A stretch of 64,000 nt of DNA from an uncultured Myxococcales bacterium. GTDB taxonomy: Bacteria > Myxococcota_A > UBA9042. A model generated the notes under the pieces. The model ran no database searches. It was not told the DNA's origin and worked only from the letters and a program-made list of their open reading frames with translations. Where the stretch lies: NCBI GenBank assembly GCA_903842345.1, contig CAIMLR010000030.1, positions 62,001 to 126,000 of the forward strand. The letters are read 5' to 3'. Below are positions 52,506 to 59,816 of this stretch, in pieces; within the stretch, counting starts at the first letter, position 1; every line of letters begins with the position of its first letter. Both the position numbers and the translations under genes were made by a program.

Positions 52506-53351
52506 ATGGCAAGCAAGGCCCCGGCCCCGCAGCTCAGCAAGGACGAAGTCCGTTTCCTGGAACGTCAACTGGCAGAATTGCCGACGACGAAGTCAGAAGC
52601 CGGCCAGAACGACTCCGACGGTTTGCTGAAATTCAGCTACCACCAGAACCCGTACGTCCGCACGTTCACCAAGGTCCTGTGGAGCGGCTTCGCAATCAGC
52701 CGCGGTCAGTTGGTCGACGGCAGTCAGCGCTTCGCCCAGGCGCGGCGCGACGCGACGGTCAGCGCGATCGACGCGTCCACGACCAAGTCCCTGGACAACG
52801 CTGCGGCCGCGCTGGAAGCGGCGATGGCGCCGAACGGCTCGATTGGCACGTTCCTCCAGGAGCTGCGCGACAAGACCAACCAGCGCCTGTGGGCGCGCGT
52901 GTGCGAGACCGCGGGCCTGCCGCCGCCGAGCTTCGCGAGCATCATGCGCACCCAGCCGCGGCCGATGACGGCGGACGAGCTGGACGCGGACGAGGAGGCG
53001 GAAATCGCCGCGCTGCGCAAGGTGCCGCTGGTCGTGGAGACGCCGGTCGCGAGCGCAGCCCCGGCGGACGTGGACGACGAGGATGAGGAAGGCGACGACG
53101 ACGAGGACGCGGAAAACGACGCGCGGCCGAGCGGCGAAGGCGCGACGCAACTGCAGGTGACGATCCAGCGTTCGGGCAACCAGGACATGCTGGCTGAGAT
53201 GCTGCTGGCGGCGTGCGCGGATGCGCTGCGCGACGTCCGGACCAAAGGCGGCTCGGGCGCGCTGAAAGTGACGGTGAGTGTGGAGGGCCAGCGGCAGGAC
53301 GGCGGCCAAGGTGGCGGCGGTCAAGGCCGACGGCGGAAGCGCCGCCGCTAG
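52506..53351 (+). CDS. Unknown protein with acidic linker and basic Gly/Arg tail
   Basis: The ATG at 52506 has GGAG six bases upstream. The 281-residue protein has three parts. Residues 1-180 are mixed alpha-helical sequence with no motif I recognise (QNPYVRTFTKVLWSGFAISR). Residues 180-215 are an Asp/Glu stretch (DVDDEDEEGDDDEDAENDA). The last part has an alpha/beta-looking segment (LQVTIQRSGNQDMLAEMLLA) and ends in GGQGGGGQGRRRKRRR. An RGG-like basic tail is often nucleic-acid binding, and the acidic linker would shield it. No signal peptide, so it is cytosolic. It stands alone between two lipoprotein genes and may share the transcript of the next. Confidence 0.7.
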   Translation: MASKAPAPQLSKDEVRFLERQLAELPTTKSEAGQNDSDGLLKFSYHQNPYVRTFTKVLWSGFAISRGQLVDGSQRFAQARRDATVSAIDASTTKSLDNAAAALEAAMAPNGSIGTFLQELRDKTNQRLWARVCETAGLPPPSFASIMRTQPRPMTADELDADEEAEIAALRKVPLVVETPVASAAPADVDDEDEEGDDDEDAENDARPSGEGATQLQVTIQRSGNQDMLAEMLLAACADALRDVRTKGGSGALKVTVSVEGQRQDGGQGGGGQGRRRKRRR

Positions 53352-53379
53352 AGCGACGACGCGCAGAGGGGACTGCGAC

Positions 53380-54942
53380 ATGACAAAGCGTGGGTGGAGC
53401 GTTGCGGCACTGGCTGCAGCATGGGTGTGCGTTGCGTGCGGCCAGACGGCCACGACGGCGACGGAGGACGCGACAAACGGCGACGCCGCAGCCGACGTCA
53501 CCCAGCCGGACACGTTGTTTCCCAAGGGCTTCATCTGGGGCGCGGCCATCGCCGGCTTCCAGGTCGACATGGGTTGCCCCACCCTGCCCGCGGCCAAATG
53601 CGACGACACCAAGAGCGACTGGTACCAATGGGTCACCGATCCGGCGCTCATCGCCGACGGCATCACGTACCTGAGCGGCGATCCGCCCAGCGCTGGCCCC
53701 GGCTTCTGGGAGACCTGGCCCGCGTACCTGGACGCCGCCCGCGACAGCGCCCATCTGGGCGGCCTGCGCATGTCGATCGAGTGGAGCCGTATCTTCCCCG
53801 ACGCGGCCGCGGAAACAGCGACGACCGTTGAGGAATTGAAGGCGCACGCCAATCCGGAAGCCGTCGCGCAATACCACGCGATGTTCAAGGCGGCGCACGA
53901 CCACGGCCTGACGCTGCTTGTCACGCTCAACCACTACACGCTGCCGCTGTGGATCCACGACGGCAAGGATTGCCACGACAAGGGCCTGGATCCCGTGCCG
54001 GTGGGCTGCAAGAACCGCGGCTGGGTCGAGAAAGACCGGATGCTCAAGGCGATTGCGCTCTATTCCGGCTACTGCGGTGCAGAATTCGGCGGCGAAGTCG
54101 ATCTTTGGGGCACGCTCAATGAGCCGTTTGCCGTCGTGCTCGCGGGCTACATTCTGCCGAGCGCGGATCGCACCAATCCGCCGGGGCTCGTACTGCAGCT
54201 TGACGCGGCGATCGCCGTGATGTTCAACATGATGGAAGGCCACGCGCGCATGTACGACGCGATCCACGCCAACGACACGGTCGACGCGGACGGTGACGGC
54301 AAGGCGGCGCAGGTCGGCATCGTGGCGAATCTCGCCTACATCGTGCCTGCCGATCCGCAGAATCCGCTGCACGTCGCCGCCGTGAAACACGCGGACTGGG
54401 TCTACAATCAGGCGTTCCTGGAGGCGACAATCAACGGCAAGGTCGATCGCAACCTGGATGGCGTGCCGGAGGAGGATCGCCCGGACATGAAGGGCCGCAT
54501 GGACTTCATCGGCATCAACTACTACAACGAGCTGCCGGTGAACAACAACCCGATTCCGGGAGCGGACAAGTGGAAATTCCTCGACTTCCAGCCGGTGACG
54601 TCGGCTTTTGGCACCAATCCGGAAGGCATCTACAAGGAAGTGAAATTCGCGTCGCAATACAAGCTGCCGATCTACATCACGGAGAACGGGACGGCGGAGG
54701 CCAAGGCGACGGGCATTGAGAACTTTGTGAAGCCGCACCTGAAGTGGCTGCATCAGGCGATTGCGGAAGGCGTCGACGTGCGCGGCTATTTCTACTGGAC
54801 GCTGATGGACAACTACGAATGGAACCACGGCGTGGGGCCGTACAAGATGGGGCTGTTCAGCGTGGACCAGAAGACCAAGACGCCCGTGGTGACGCCGATG
54901 GCGACCGGATACGCGGCGATGGCGACGGCGAACGGGTTCTAG
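53380..54942 (+). CDS. Glycoside hydrolase family 1 (beta-glucosidase-like) lipoprotein
   Basis: GH1 enzymes remove beta-linked glucose or galactose from glycan ends. The 520-residue protein has a lipobox (VCVAC, Cys20) and a short Asp/Ala/Thr tether. The GH1 domain begins at FPKGFIWGAAIAGFQV. The acid/base is Glu248 in GTLNEPF and the nucleophile is Glu435 in IYITENG. Also seen are LRMSIEWSRIFP, TLNHYTLPLW and GYFYWTLMDNYEW. A lipidated, exported GH1 is uncommon, because most bacterial GH1 enzymes are cytosolic. A Cys-rich insert (GCPTLPAAKCDDTK, DCHDKGLDPVPVGC) also departs from the norm and may form disulfides. The substrate is not determined. Confidence 0.92.
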   Translation: MTKRGWSVAALAAAWVCVACGQTATTATEDATNGDAAADVTQPDTLFPKGFIWGAAIAGFQVDMGCPTLPAAKCDDTKSDWYQWVTDPALIADGITYLSGDPPSAGPGFWETWPAYLDAARDSAHLGGLRMSIEWSRIFPDAAAETATTVEELKAHANPEAVAQYHAMFKAAHDHGLTLLVTLNHYTLPLWIHDGKDCHDKGLDPVPVGCKNRGWVEKDRMLKAIALYSGYCGAEFGGEVDLWGTLNEPFAVVLAGYILPSADRTNPPGLVLQLDAAIAVMFNMMEGHARMYDAIHANDTVDADGDGKAAQVGIVANLAYIVPADPQNPLHVAAVKHADWVYNQAFLEATINGKVDRNLDGVPEEDRPDMKGRMDFIGINYYNELPVNNNPIPGADKWKFLDFQPVTSAFGTNPEGIYKEVKFASQYKLPIYITENGTAEAKATGIENFVKPHLKWLHQAIAEGVDVRGYFYWTLMDNYEWNHGVGPYKMGLFSVDQKTKTPVVTPMATGYAAMATANGF

Positions 54943-54944
54943 AC

Positions 54945-54964
54945 GCACGGACCGGGTCCGGTGC
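54945..54964 (+). terminator. Small hairpin after the GH1 gene
   Basis: Two four-base stem parts (GCAC with GTGC, GGAC with GTCC) pair with a single bulged G and a three-base loop, directly behind the stop. No U-run follows. Confidence 0.35.
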
Positions 54965-55080
54965 CAAAGTGGGTCGATCGGCGCGTACTGTCGGCCGCTT
55001 GACCGCCACAGCAGGCAGTTTCAGACTGGCGGCTTCCGGCCCACTTGCGGGCACGGACGGGAACGCCGCCGCCGCGCGCC

Positions 55081-56034
55081 ATGAACCAGGAATCGACAAA
55101 CGACCTGCGAGCCTTTGCGGCACACGCGCTGCTCGAACGCCTCGACGCGCTGCAGCGGGAATTGCCCGGCGTGCGGCAAGCCGATGATCCGGAATCGATT
55201 CACCGCGCCCGCGTCGCTTCCCGGCGGCTGCGGAGCGCGCTGAGCCTGTTCAGCGACGTCCTGCCGCACAAGAAGCTCGTGCGTTGGCAGAAACACGTGC
55301 GGCGCCTGACCCGCGCGCTGGGTGACGCGCGCGACACGGACGTGCAAATCGAGCTGCTGGACGCGACGCTCCTGGAGCTGGCCAAGGCGCCGCCGCCTGA
55401 ACGCCGCGTCCATGTGCCGGGGATCGCGCGGCTGCGGCTGCGCCGGCAACAGCGGCGCGAACGGTTGCAGCGCGCCGTCGAGCGTGCGCTGGCCGACTGG
55501 CACGAGAGTGAAGTGGCCTCGGCGATGGCGGAGACGCTCGCCTCCTGGCGCGAGGAAGGGACCGAAGTCCCGACGGATCTGCACGGGCAAGGCAAGGCCA
55601 AGCTGCTGGGACTGCTGGACGAGCTGCTGGTGCTGGAGCCGTGTGTCCACAACCCCGAGGACATCGCCGGGCTGCACGCCATGCGGATCGCCGGCAAGCG
55701 GCTGCGCTACGCGCTGGAGGTGTTTGAGCCGGCCTACGGCGAGGCCTTCAAGCCGGCGCTGCGCGCGCTGCGGGCGGTGCAGGACGCGCTGGGCGATATC
55801 CACGACTGCGACGTCTGGGCGCAGTTCCTGCCGCACTTCGCCGTCAAGGAGCGCGAGCGGACCCGCGCGTTTTGCGGTCACACCCGGCCGTTCGCCCACA
55901 TCGCGTCGGGGCTGACGTGGCTGCAGGAGGAGCGGGCGCAGCAGCGGATGCGGCGGTATCACGCCCTCGTCGCGCTGTGGCAAAAAGCCGCGCCGCCGGA
56001 AGTCTGGGCCGCTTTGCGCGCTGCGATCGATTAG
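55081..56034 (+). CDS. CHAD-domain protein
   Basis: The 317-residue protein is mainly helical, with the two CHAD histidine/arginine helices: IHRARVASRRLRSALSLF near residue 40 and LHAMRIAGKRLRYALEVFE near residue 200. CHAD domains bind polyphosphate through these basic helices and associate with polyphosphate granules or with CYTH triphosphatases. No CYTH gene is adjacent. The internal segment is Arg-rich (RLRLRRQQRRERLQ). The ATG at 55081 has no strong ribosome binding site. The 3' end overlaps the convergent dipeptidase gene by four bases. Confidence 0.88.
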   Translation: MNQESTNDLRAFAAHALLERLDALQRELPGVRQADDPESIHRARVASRRLRSALSLFSDVLPHKKLVRWQKHVRRLTRALGDARDTDVQIELLDATLLELAKAPPPERRVHVPGIARLRLRRQQRRERLQRAVERALADWHESEVASAMAETLASWREEGTEVPTDLHGQGKAKLLGLLDELLVLEPCVHNPEDIAGLHAMRIAGKRLRYALEVFEPAYGEAFKPALRALRAVQDALGDIHDCDVWAQFLPHFAVKERERTRAFCGHTRPFAHIASGLTWLQEERAQQRMRRYHALVALWQKAAPPEVWAALRAAID

Positions 56035-57077
56035 CGCAGACGCCGCCACGACGCCAGGAAGTTGCCGCCCATCACTTTGCGGACTGCTGCCTCGTCCCAG
56101 CCGCGGCGCAGGAGCGCGTCGACCAGCCGCACGTGGCCGCGACCGTCGCGCATGTCCGCGGGCGGCACGATCGCGCCGTCATAATCCGAGCCAATGGCCG
56201 GCACGTCCGCGCCCGCGACCTTGACGATGTGCTCGAGGTGCTCCGCGACCATCTCGCAGTTGCGTGGACCGCCTGGACGGCCCATGAAGTTGGCGGCGTA
56301 GATGACGCCGACGACGCCGCCGGTCTTGGCGATCGCGCCGATCTGCGCGTCGTCCAGGTTGCGCCAATGCGGCACCACGCCGCTCACGCCGGTATGCGTC
56401 GCGATCAGCGGCAGCGTCGGGTCGTGCGCCTCCACGGCGTCCCAGAACGACGGCGCGGCGATGTGCGCCAGATCGACAAAGACCCGCGCGCGGTCGAGCG
56501 CCTGCACGATTTCCTTGCCCCGCGCGCTCAGCCGCTGGATTTGCTTGAGCGACAGCGGGCTCGACGATTGGCCGTACACGGAATCGACGAGGTGCACCAA
56601 CGTCACGCGCGTCAGCCAGCGATCCGCCAACCACGCGTCCAAATCCGGCGCGCCCGACAGCGCATTGCCGCCCTGGATCGCCGGCAGCACCGCGTGCACG
56701 CCTTCCGCTCGCGCCTGCGCGTACGCGTCGGGCGTGCTGGCAATCACCATCTTGCCGTGGGACGCCGCGACCATCGCCTCGTAGCGCCCGCGGTTTTTCT
56801 GCAGCACCTTGAAACGATTGGCTTCCGGCCGGAAGGGATTGGTCGTGATGGACCACATCGCGCCCGTCACACCCTGCTCCTCCATGCGCGGCAGGTCGAG
56901 GTGGCCAAAGAAATAGCCCCGCAGCGGGCCAGCGCCGTGGTGGCGCATCACGTCGTAGCCCCAAATCCGCAGCGGAATGAACGTGTCGATATGGAGATCG
57001 ATGAGATCGGCGTCGAGGCAGAGGTCAAGCGCCCGCTGGGAGACGCCAAGTTTTTGCGCGGTAGTCGTGGTCTTCAT
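56031..57077 (-). CDS. M19 membrane-dipeptidase-family hydrolase with altered metal-bridging residue
   Basis: This is a TIM-barrel zinc enzyme of the renal dipeptidase family, 348 residues, with no signal peptide. Metal ligands of the family are seen at His29 and Asp31 (DLHIDTF), His205 (VDLAHIA) and His228 (IATHTG). The substrate-binding HWRNLDD is also present. The bridging glutamate, usually in an xEGG motif, is Gln135 here (LPAIQGGNAL). That residue coordinates both zincs and supports catalysis in dipeptidase-1, so activity may be changed, reduced or need another metal. The codon is CAG. The start ATG at 57077 is divergent from the lipoprotein gene at 57180. Confidence 0.88.
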   Translation of the reverse strand: MKTTTTAQKLGVSQRALDLCLDADLIDLHIDTFIPLRIWGYDVMRHHGAGPLRGYFFGHLDLPRMEEQGVTGAMWSITTNPFRPEANRFKVLQKNRGRYEAMVAASHGKMVIASTPDAYAQARAEGVHAVLPAIQGGNALSGAPDLDAWLADRWLTRVTLVHLVDSVYGQSSSPLSLKQIQRLSARGKEIVQALDRARVFVDLAHIAAPSFWDAVEAHDPTLPLIATHTGVSGVVPHWRNLDDAQIGAIAKTGGVVGVIYAANFMGRPGGPRNCEMVAEHLEHIVKVAGADVPAIGSDYDGAIVPPADMRDGRGHVRLVDALLRRGWDEAAVRKVMGGNFLASWRRLR

Positions 57078-57128
57078 GGCGCGACGTGGTAGCAAGAACC
57101 CGACGGGATGACAACTGCAATCGCGGGG

Positions 57129-57157
57129 TTGACGCCCACGGCGCGCGCGGGCAGAGT
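57129..57157 (+). promoter_or_regulatory. Possible promoter for the three-module lipoprotein gene
   Basis: TTGACG (5 of 6 matches) at 57129-57134 and CAGAGT (3 of 6) at 57152-57157 are 17 bases apart, about 23 bases before the start codon. The region is a 102-bp divergent gap. Confidence 0.3.
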
Positions 57158-57179
57158 GGCTTGCGAGGGGAAGGCGAAC

Positions 57180-58979
57180 GTGAATCGGCGGTTGGACAAG
57201 GCGCGTGGCGTCGTTGGGATCGGTGTGGCTGCAGCGCTGCTGGCGACAGCGTGCAGCAGTGCGCCCGCCACGGACGCCGACGTCGCCGCCATGGAGGACG
57301 CGTCGGCATGGGCGTTTTCGGACGTCGCGAAATCCGCCGCGGCCGAAGCGGACACGCACGATGCGACCGACGCGACGGCAGCCGACGCCCCGCCCGCGGA
57401 CGACGCCCCGGATGTGCCAGTTGCCGATGTGCCAGTCGCCGCGGGTGACACCACCTCCGATGCCGATGCCGCCGCGGATCCCGACGGCGGGTGCACGCCG
57501 GGAGGTTGCCCTGCCGCAAATTCAGCCTGTGCGGTCGCGGTTTGCCACGCCGATGGAACGTGCGGTTTCGCCGCCGCCAGCGATGGCCAAGCGTGCAGCG
57601 ACGCCAACGCGTGCACGGCCCAGGACAGCTGCCAAAGCGGCGCGTGCGTCGGCGGCGCCATCAACTGCGACGACGGCAACGGCTGCACCGTGGACAGCTG
57701 CAAACCCACGGTCGGCTGCATCCACGCGTTCGTCCTCGGACCGTGCGAGGACGGCGACGGCTGCACGCTGAACGACCAATGCCTGAGCGGTAGCTGCGTG
57801 CCCGGCGCCGCGGCGATCTGCACGCCCAGCGACCCGTGCCAGGAAGCCGGGACGTGCGAACCCGCGACCGGCGTCTGTCCGTTTGGCGCGGTGCCCAATG
57901 GAACCGCGTGTGGCAGCGGCCAAGTCTGCATGGTCGGCACATGCTCCGCCGCGGACGCCTTGCCCGTGGGCGCGCTCGCATGGTTCAACACCGGCAATTG
58001 CCCCGCCGGCTGGGCCGCTGAATCGACCGTCATCGGGCGCACGATCGTCCCGAGCGACCCCGCCGGCGCAGGCCAAACCGATGGCGTTCCGCTCGCACCC
58101 GGCGAGGACCGCGTGCACAGCCACGGCATCACGGGCAGCGCCACCACGGGCGCCGTCAGTTTTGCCGGCATCGTCGGCTGCTGCAACTCCGGGTTGAGCG
58201 CTGCCGGCACCTGGGACGTCACCGGCAGCGCGCTCCCGGCCAGCTCCGGCATCCCGTACGTGCAATTGCGCGCCTGCAAGAAAACCACGGCGATCACCTT
58301 TGGCAGCGCGCCCGCAAGCCTCATCGCGTTCATCGACGGCGCCACCTGCCCCGCCAGTTGGAGCAGCATCACCGACGCGATCCACCGTTTCATCGTCGGG
58401 ACGCCGGTCGGCGGCACCACGGGCGCGCCCTTTGGCGGCGTTTGGGGCAGCAGCCACGCCCACTCGGTCAGCGCCGACATCCCGCTCCCCGGCCACGGTG
58501 TCGGCCTCGCATCGGGCTGCTGTGGCGGCGGCTTCGCCAGCGCCGGCACCCTCGGCTTCAACGGGGCGAGCGACGCCAGCGCCAGCGCCTTCCCCAGTGT
58601 CCAGCGCGTCGCGTGCGCCGCGAGCGCGACGAGCGACAGCCCCGGGCCAATCCCCAGTGGCTTGGTCGCGTTCTTCACCAGCAACACCTGCCCGAGCGGC
58701 TGGAGCGCGGCCTCAGCCGTCGCGGGACGCCTGATCGTCGGCGCGGCGGATGACTGGAGCGTCGGCACCACCGTGGGCACGGCGCTCGCCGACAAGGAAG
58801 ACCGCGGCCACACGCACGGCATCCTGGTCAGCGTCCAACCGCCCGCCAAGTCGATCGCCGGGGCCAACGGCGGCAATGGCCAGGCCGCGGAGAGCACCAA
58901 GGCGGACGGAACCGGCACCAGCGGCAATTCGCCGTCCGGCATGCCGTTTCTCCAGTGGCGCGCGTGCCAAAAAGACTGA
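57180..58979 (+). CDS. Cys-rich lipoprotein with three CPxGW modules
   Basis: GAGGGGAAGG precedes the GTG at 57180. The 599-residue protein has a lipobox (LATAC, Cys25) and an 80-residue Asp/Ala-rich tether. A Cys-rich section follows (about 105-258) with the myxobacterial repeat CDDGNGCTVDSC and CEDGDGCTLNDQC. Then come three modules of about 105 residues (about 261-366, 378-479, 490-596). Each begins with hydrophobic ALAWFNTGNCPAGW, LIAFIDGATCPASW or LVAFFTSNTCPSGW, contains GR(T/L)IV or RFIVG and an HxHxI/V motif (HSHGI, HAHSV, HTHGI), and ends in a QLRAC-like strand. The CPxGW start and HxH element resemble phage tail-collar/receptor-binding folds, which is inferred. An exposed adhesin is likely. 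Confidence 0.75.
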   Translation: MNRRLDKARGVVGIGVAAALLATACSSAPATDADVAAMEDASAWAFSDVAKSAAAEADTHDATDATAADAPPADDAPDVPVADVPVAAGDTTSDADAAADPDGGCTPGGCPAANSACAVAVCHADGTCGFAAASDGQACSDANACTAQDSCQSGACVGGAINCDDGNGCTVDSCKPTVGCIHAFVLGPCEDGDGCTLNDQCLSGSCVPGAAAICTPSDPCQEAGTCEPATGVCPFGAVPNGTACGSGQVCMVGTCSAADALPVGALAWFNTGNCPAGWAAESTVIGRTIVPSDPAGAGQTDGVPLAPGEDRVHSHGITGSATTGAVSFAGIVGCCNSGLSAAGTWDVTGSALPASSGIPYVQLRACKKTTAITFGSAPASLIAFIDGATCPASWSSITDAIHRFIVGTPVGGTTGAPFGGVWGSSHAHSVSADIPLPGHGVGLASGCCGGGFASAGTLGFNGASDASASAFPSVQRVACAASATSDSPGPIPSGLVAFFTSNTCPSGWSAASAVAGRLIVGAADDWSVGTTVGTALADKEDRGHTHGILVSVQPPAKSIAGANGGNGQAAESTKADGTGTSGNSPSGMPFLQWRACQKD

Positions 58980-59048
58980 CGTTCCGCTTGCTGGCGACGC
59001 AGCCCTACGCCACACTGTGGGTCCAGCGCCTTCCAGCCCAGGGCCCCC

Positions 59049-59810
59049 ATGAACGCTTCCATGTTCCAGAGCAACGCCCCGCGCGCCAGCGAATCGCCGG
59101 TGCTCAGCGCGCCCCACGACGCGAGCACCTTCGCCAAAGCGCCGACCGGCAATCCCAGCCTCGGCGCGACGGTCCAACTCTTCGCGCGGCACTGGAGCCC
59201 GCGCCTCATCACGGCGTCGCTCCTGATTTGCGTTCCAGTGCGCCTCTGGCTGGGCAACTGGACCCAGTGGGACGCCGCGCTCGCGCTCGGTCTCATCGCG
59301 TTCCAGCCGGTGAATGAATGGCTGATCCACGTCTTTGTTCTGCACCTCCGCCCGCGCAAGATCGGGCCGTGGACGCTCGATTTTCGCCTCGCCAAGAAGC
59401 ACCGCGCGCATCACCTCAATCCGTGGGACGTCGACACGCTGTTTATCCCGGTGCGGACGCTGGTGATTTCGCTCCTCGTGGAGTCGGCGCTGTTCTTCAC
59501 GCTGCTGCCGACCTACGCGCTGGCGATGTCAGCGCTGACGACGACCGTGGCGATTGGCCTGTTCTACGAATGGTCGCACTTCCTGCCACACAGCGCGTAT
59601 CGGCCCAAGCTGAAATGGTGGCGGGACGTGGTCAAGTTCCATCGCCTGCATCACTTCAAGAACGAGAACTATTGGATGGGCGTCTCGTCCAGCTTTGGCG
59701 ACATGCTGCTGGGCACGTTCCCCAATGTGCGGGATGTGCCTAACTCGGACACGGTGCGGACGTTGCTTTCACGCGGCGATGAAACGGCTGAACGCGCCAA
59801 CGCGGGCTAG
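59049..59810 (+). CDS. Fatty acid hydroxylase/sterol desaturase-family membrane protein
   Basis: The 253-residue protein has about four membrane helices and the histidine clusters of the di-iron family: LIHVFVLHLRP, KKHRAHHLNPW, EWSHFLPHSAY and FHRLHHFKNENYWMGV. Di-iron enzymes of this kind hydroxylate fatty acids, sterols or carotenoids using O2. The N-terminal 45 residues are polar and not conserved. Substrate unknown; lipid A, sphingolipid or sterol modification are possible in Myxococcota. The ATG at 59049 has no strong ribosome binding site. The stop is six bases from that of the convergent multihaem gene. Confidence 0.87.
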   Translation: MNASMFQSNAPRASESPVLSAPHDASTFAKAPTGNPSLGATVQLFARHWSPRLITASLLICVPVRLWLGNWTQWDAALALGLIAFQPVNEWLIHVFVLHLRPRKIGPWTLDFRLAKKHRAHHLNPWDVDTLFIPVRTLVISLLVESALFFTLLPTYALAMSALTTTVAIGLFYEWSHFLPHSAYRPKLKWWRDVVKFHRLHHFKNENYWMGVSSSFGDMLLGTFPNVRDVPNSDTVRTLLSRGDETAERANAG

Positions 59811-59816
59811 TCCGCG

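Noticed and set aside
49647-52568. A 973-residue open frame on the minus strand opposite the MORN-like lipoprotein gene
   Set aside because: It is the mirror of a high-GC, repetitive coding region; no domain, no ribosome binding site, and the plus-strand frame has a clear lipoprotein and repeat structure.
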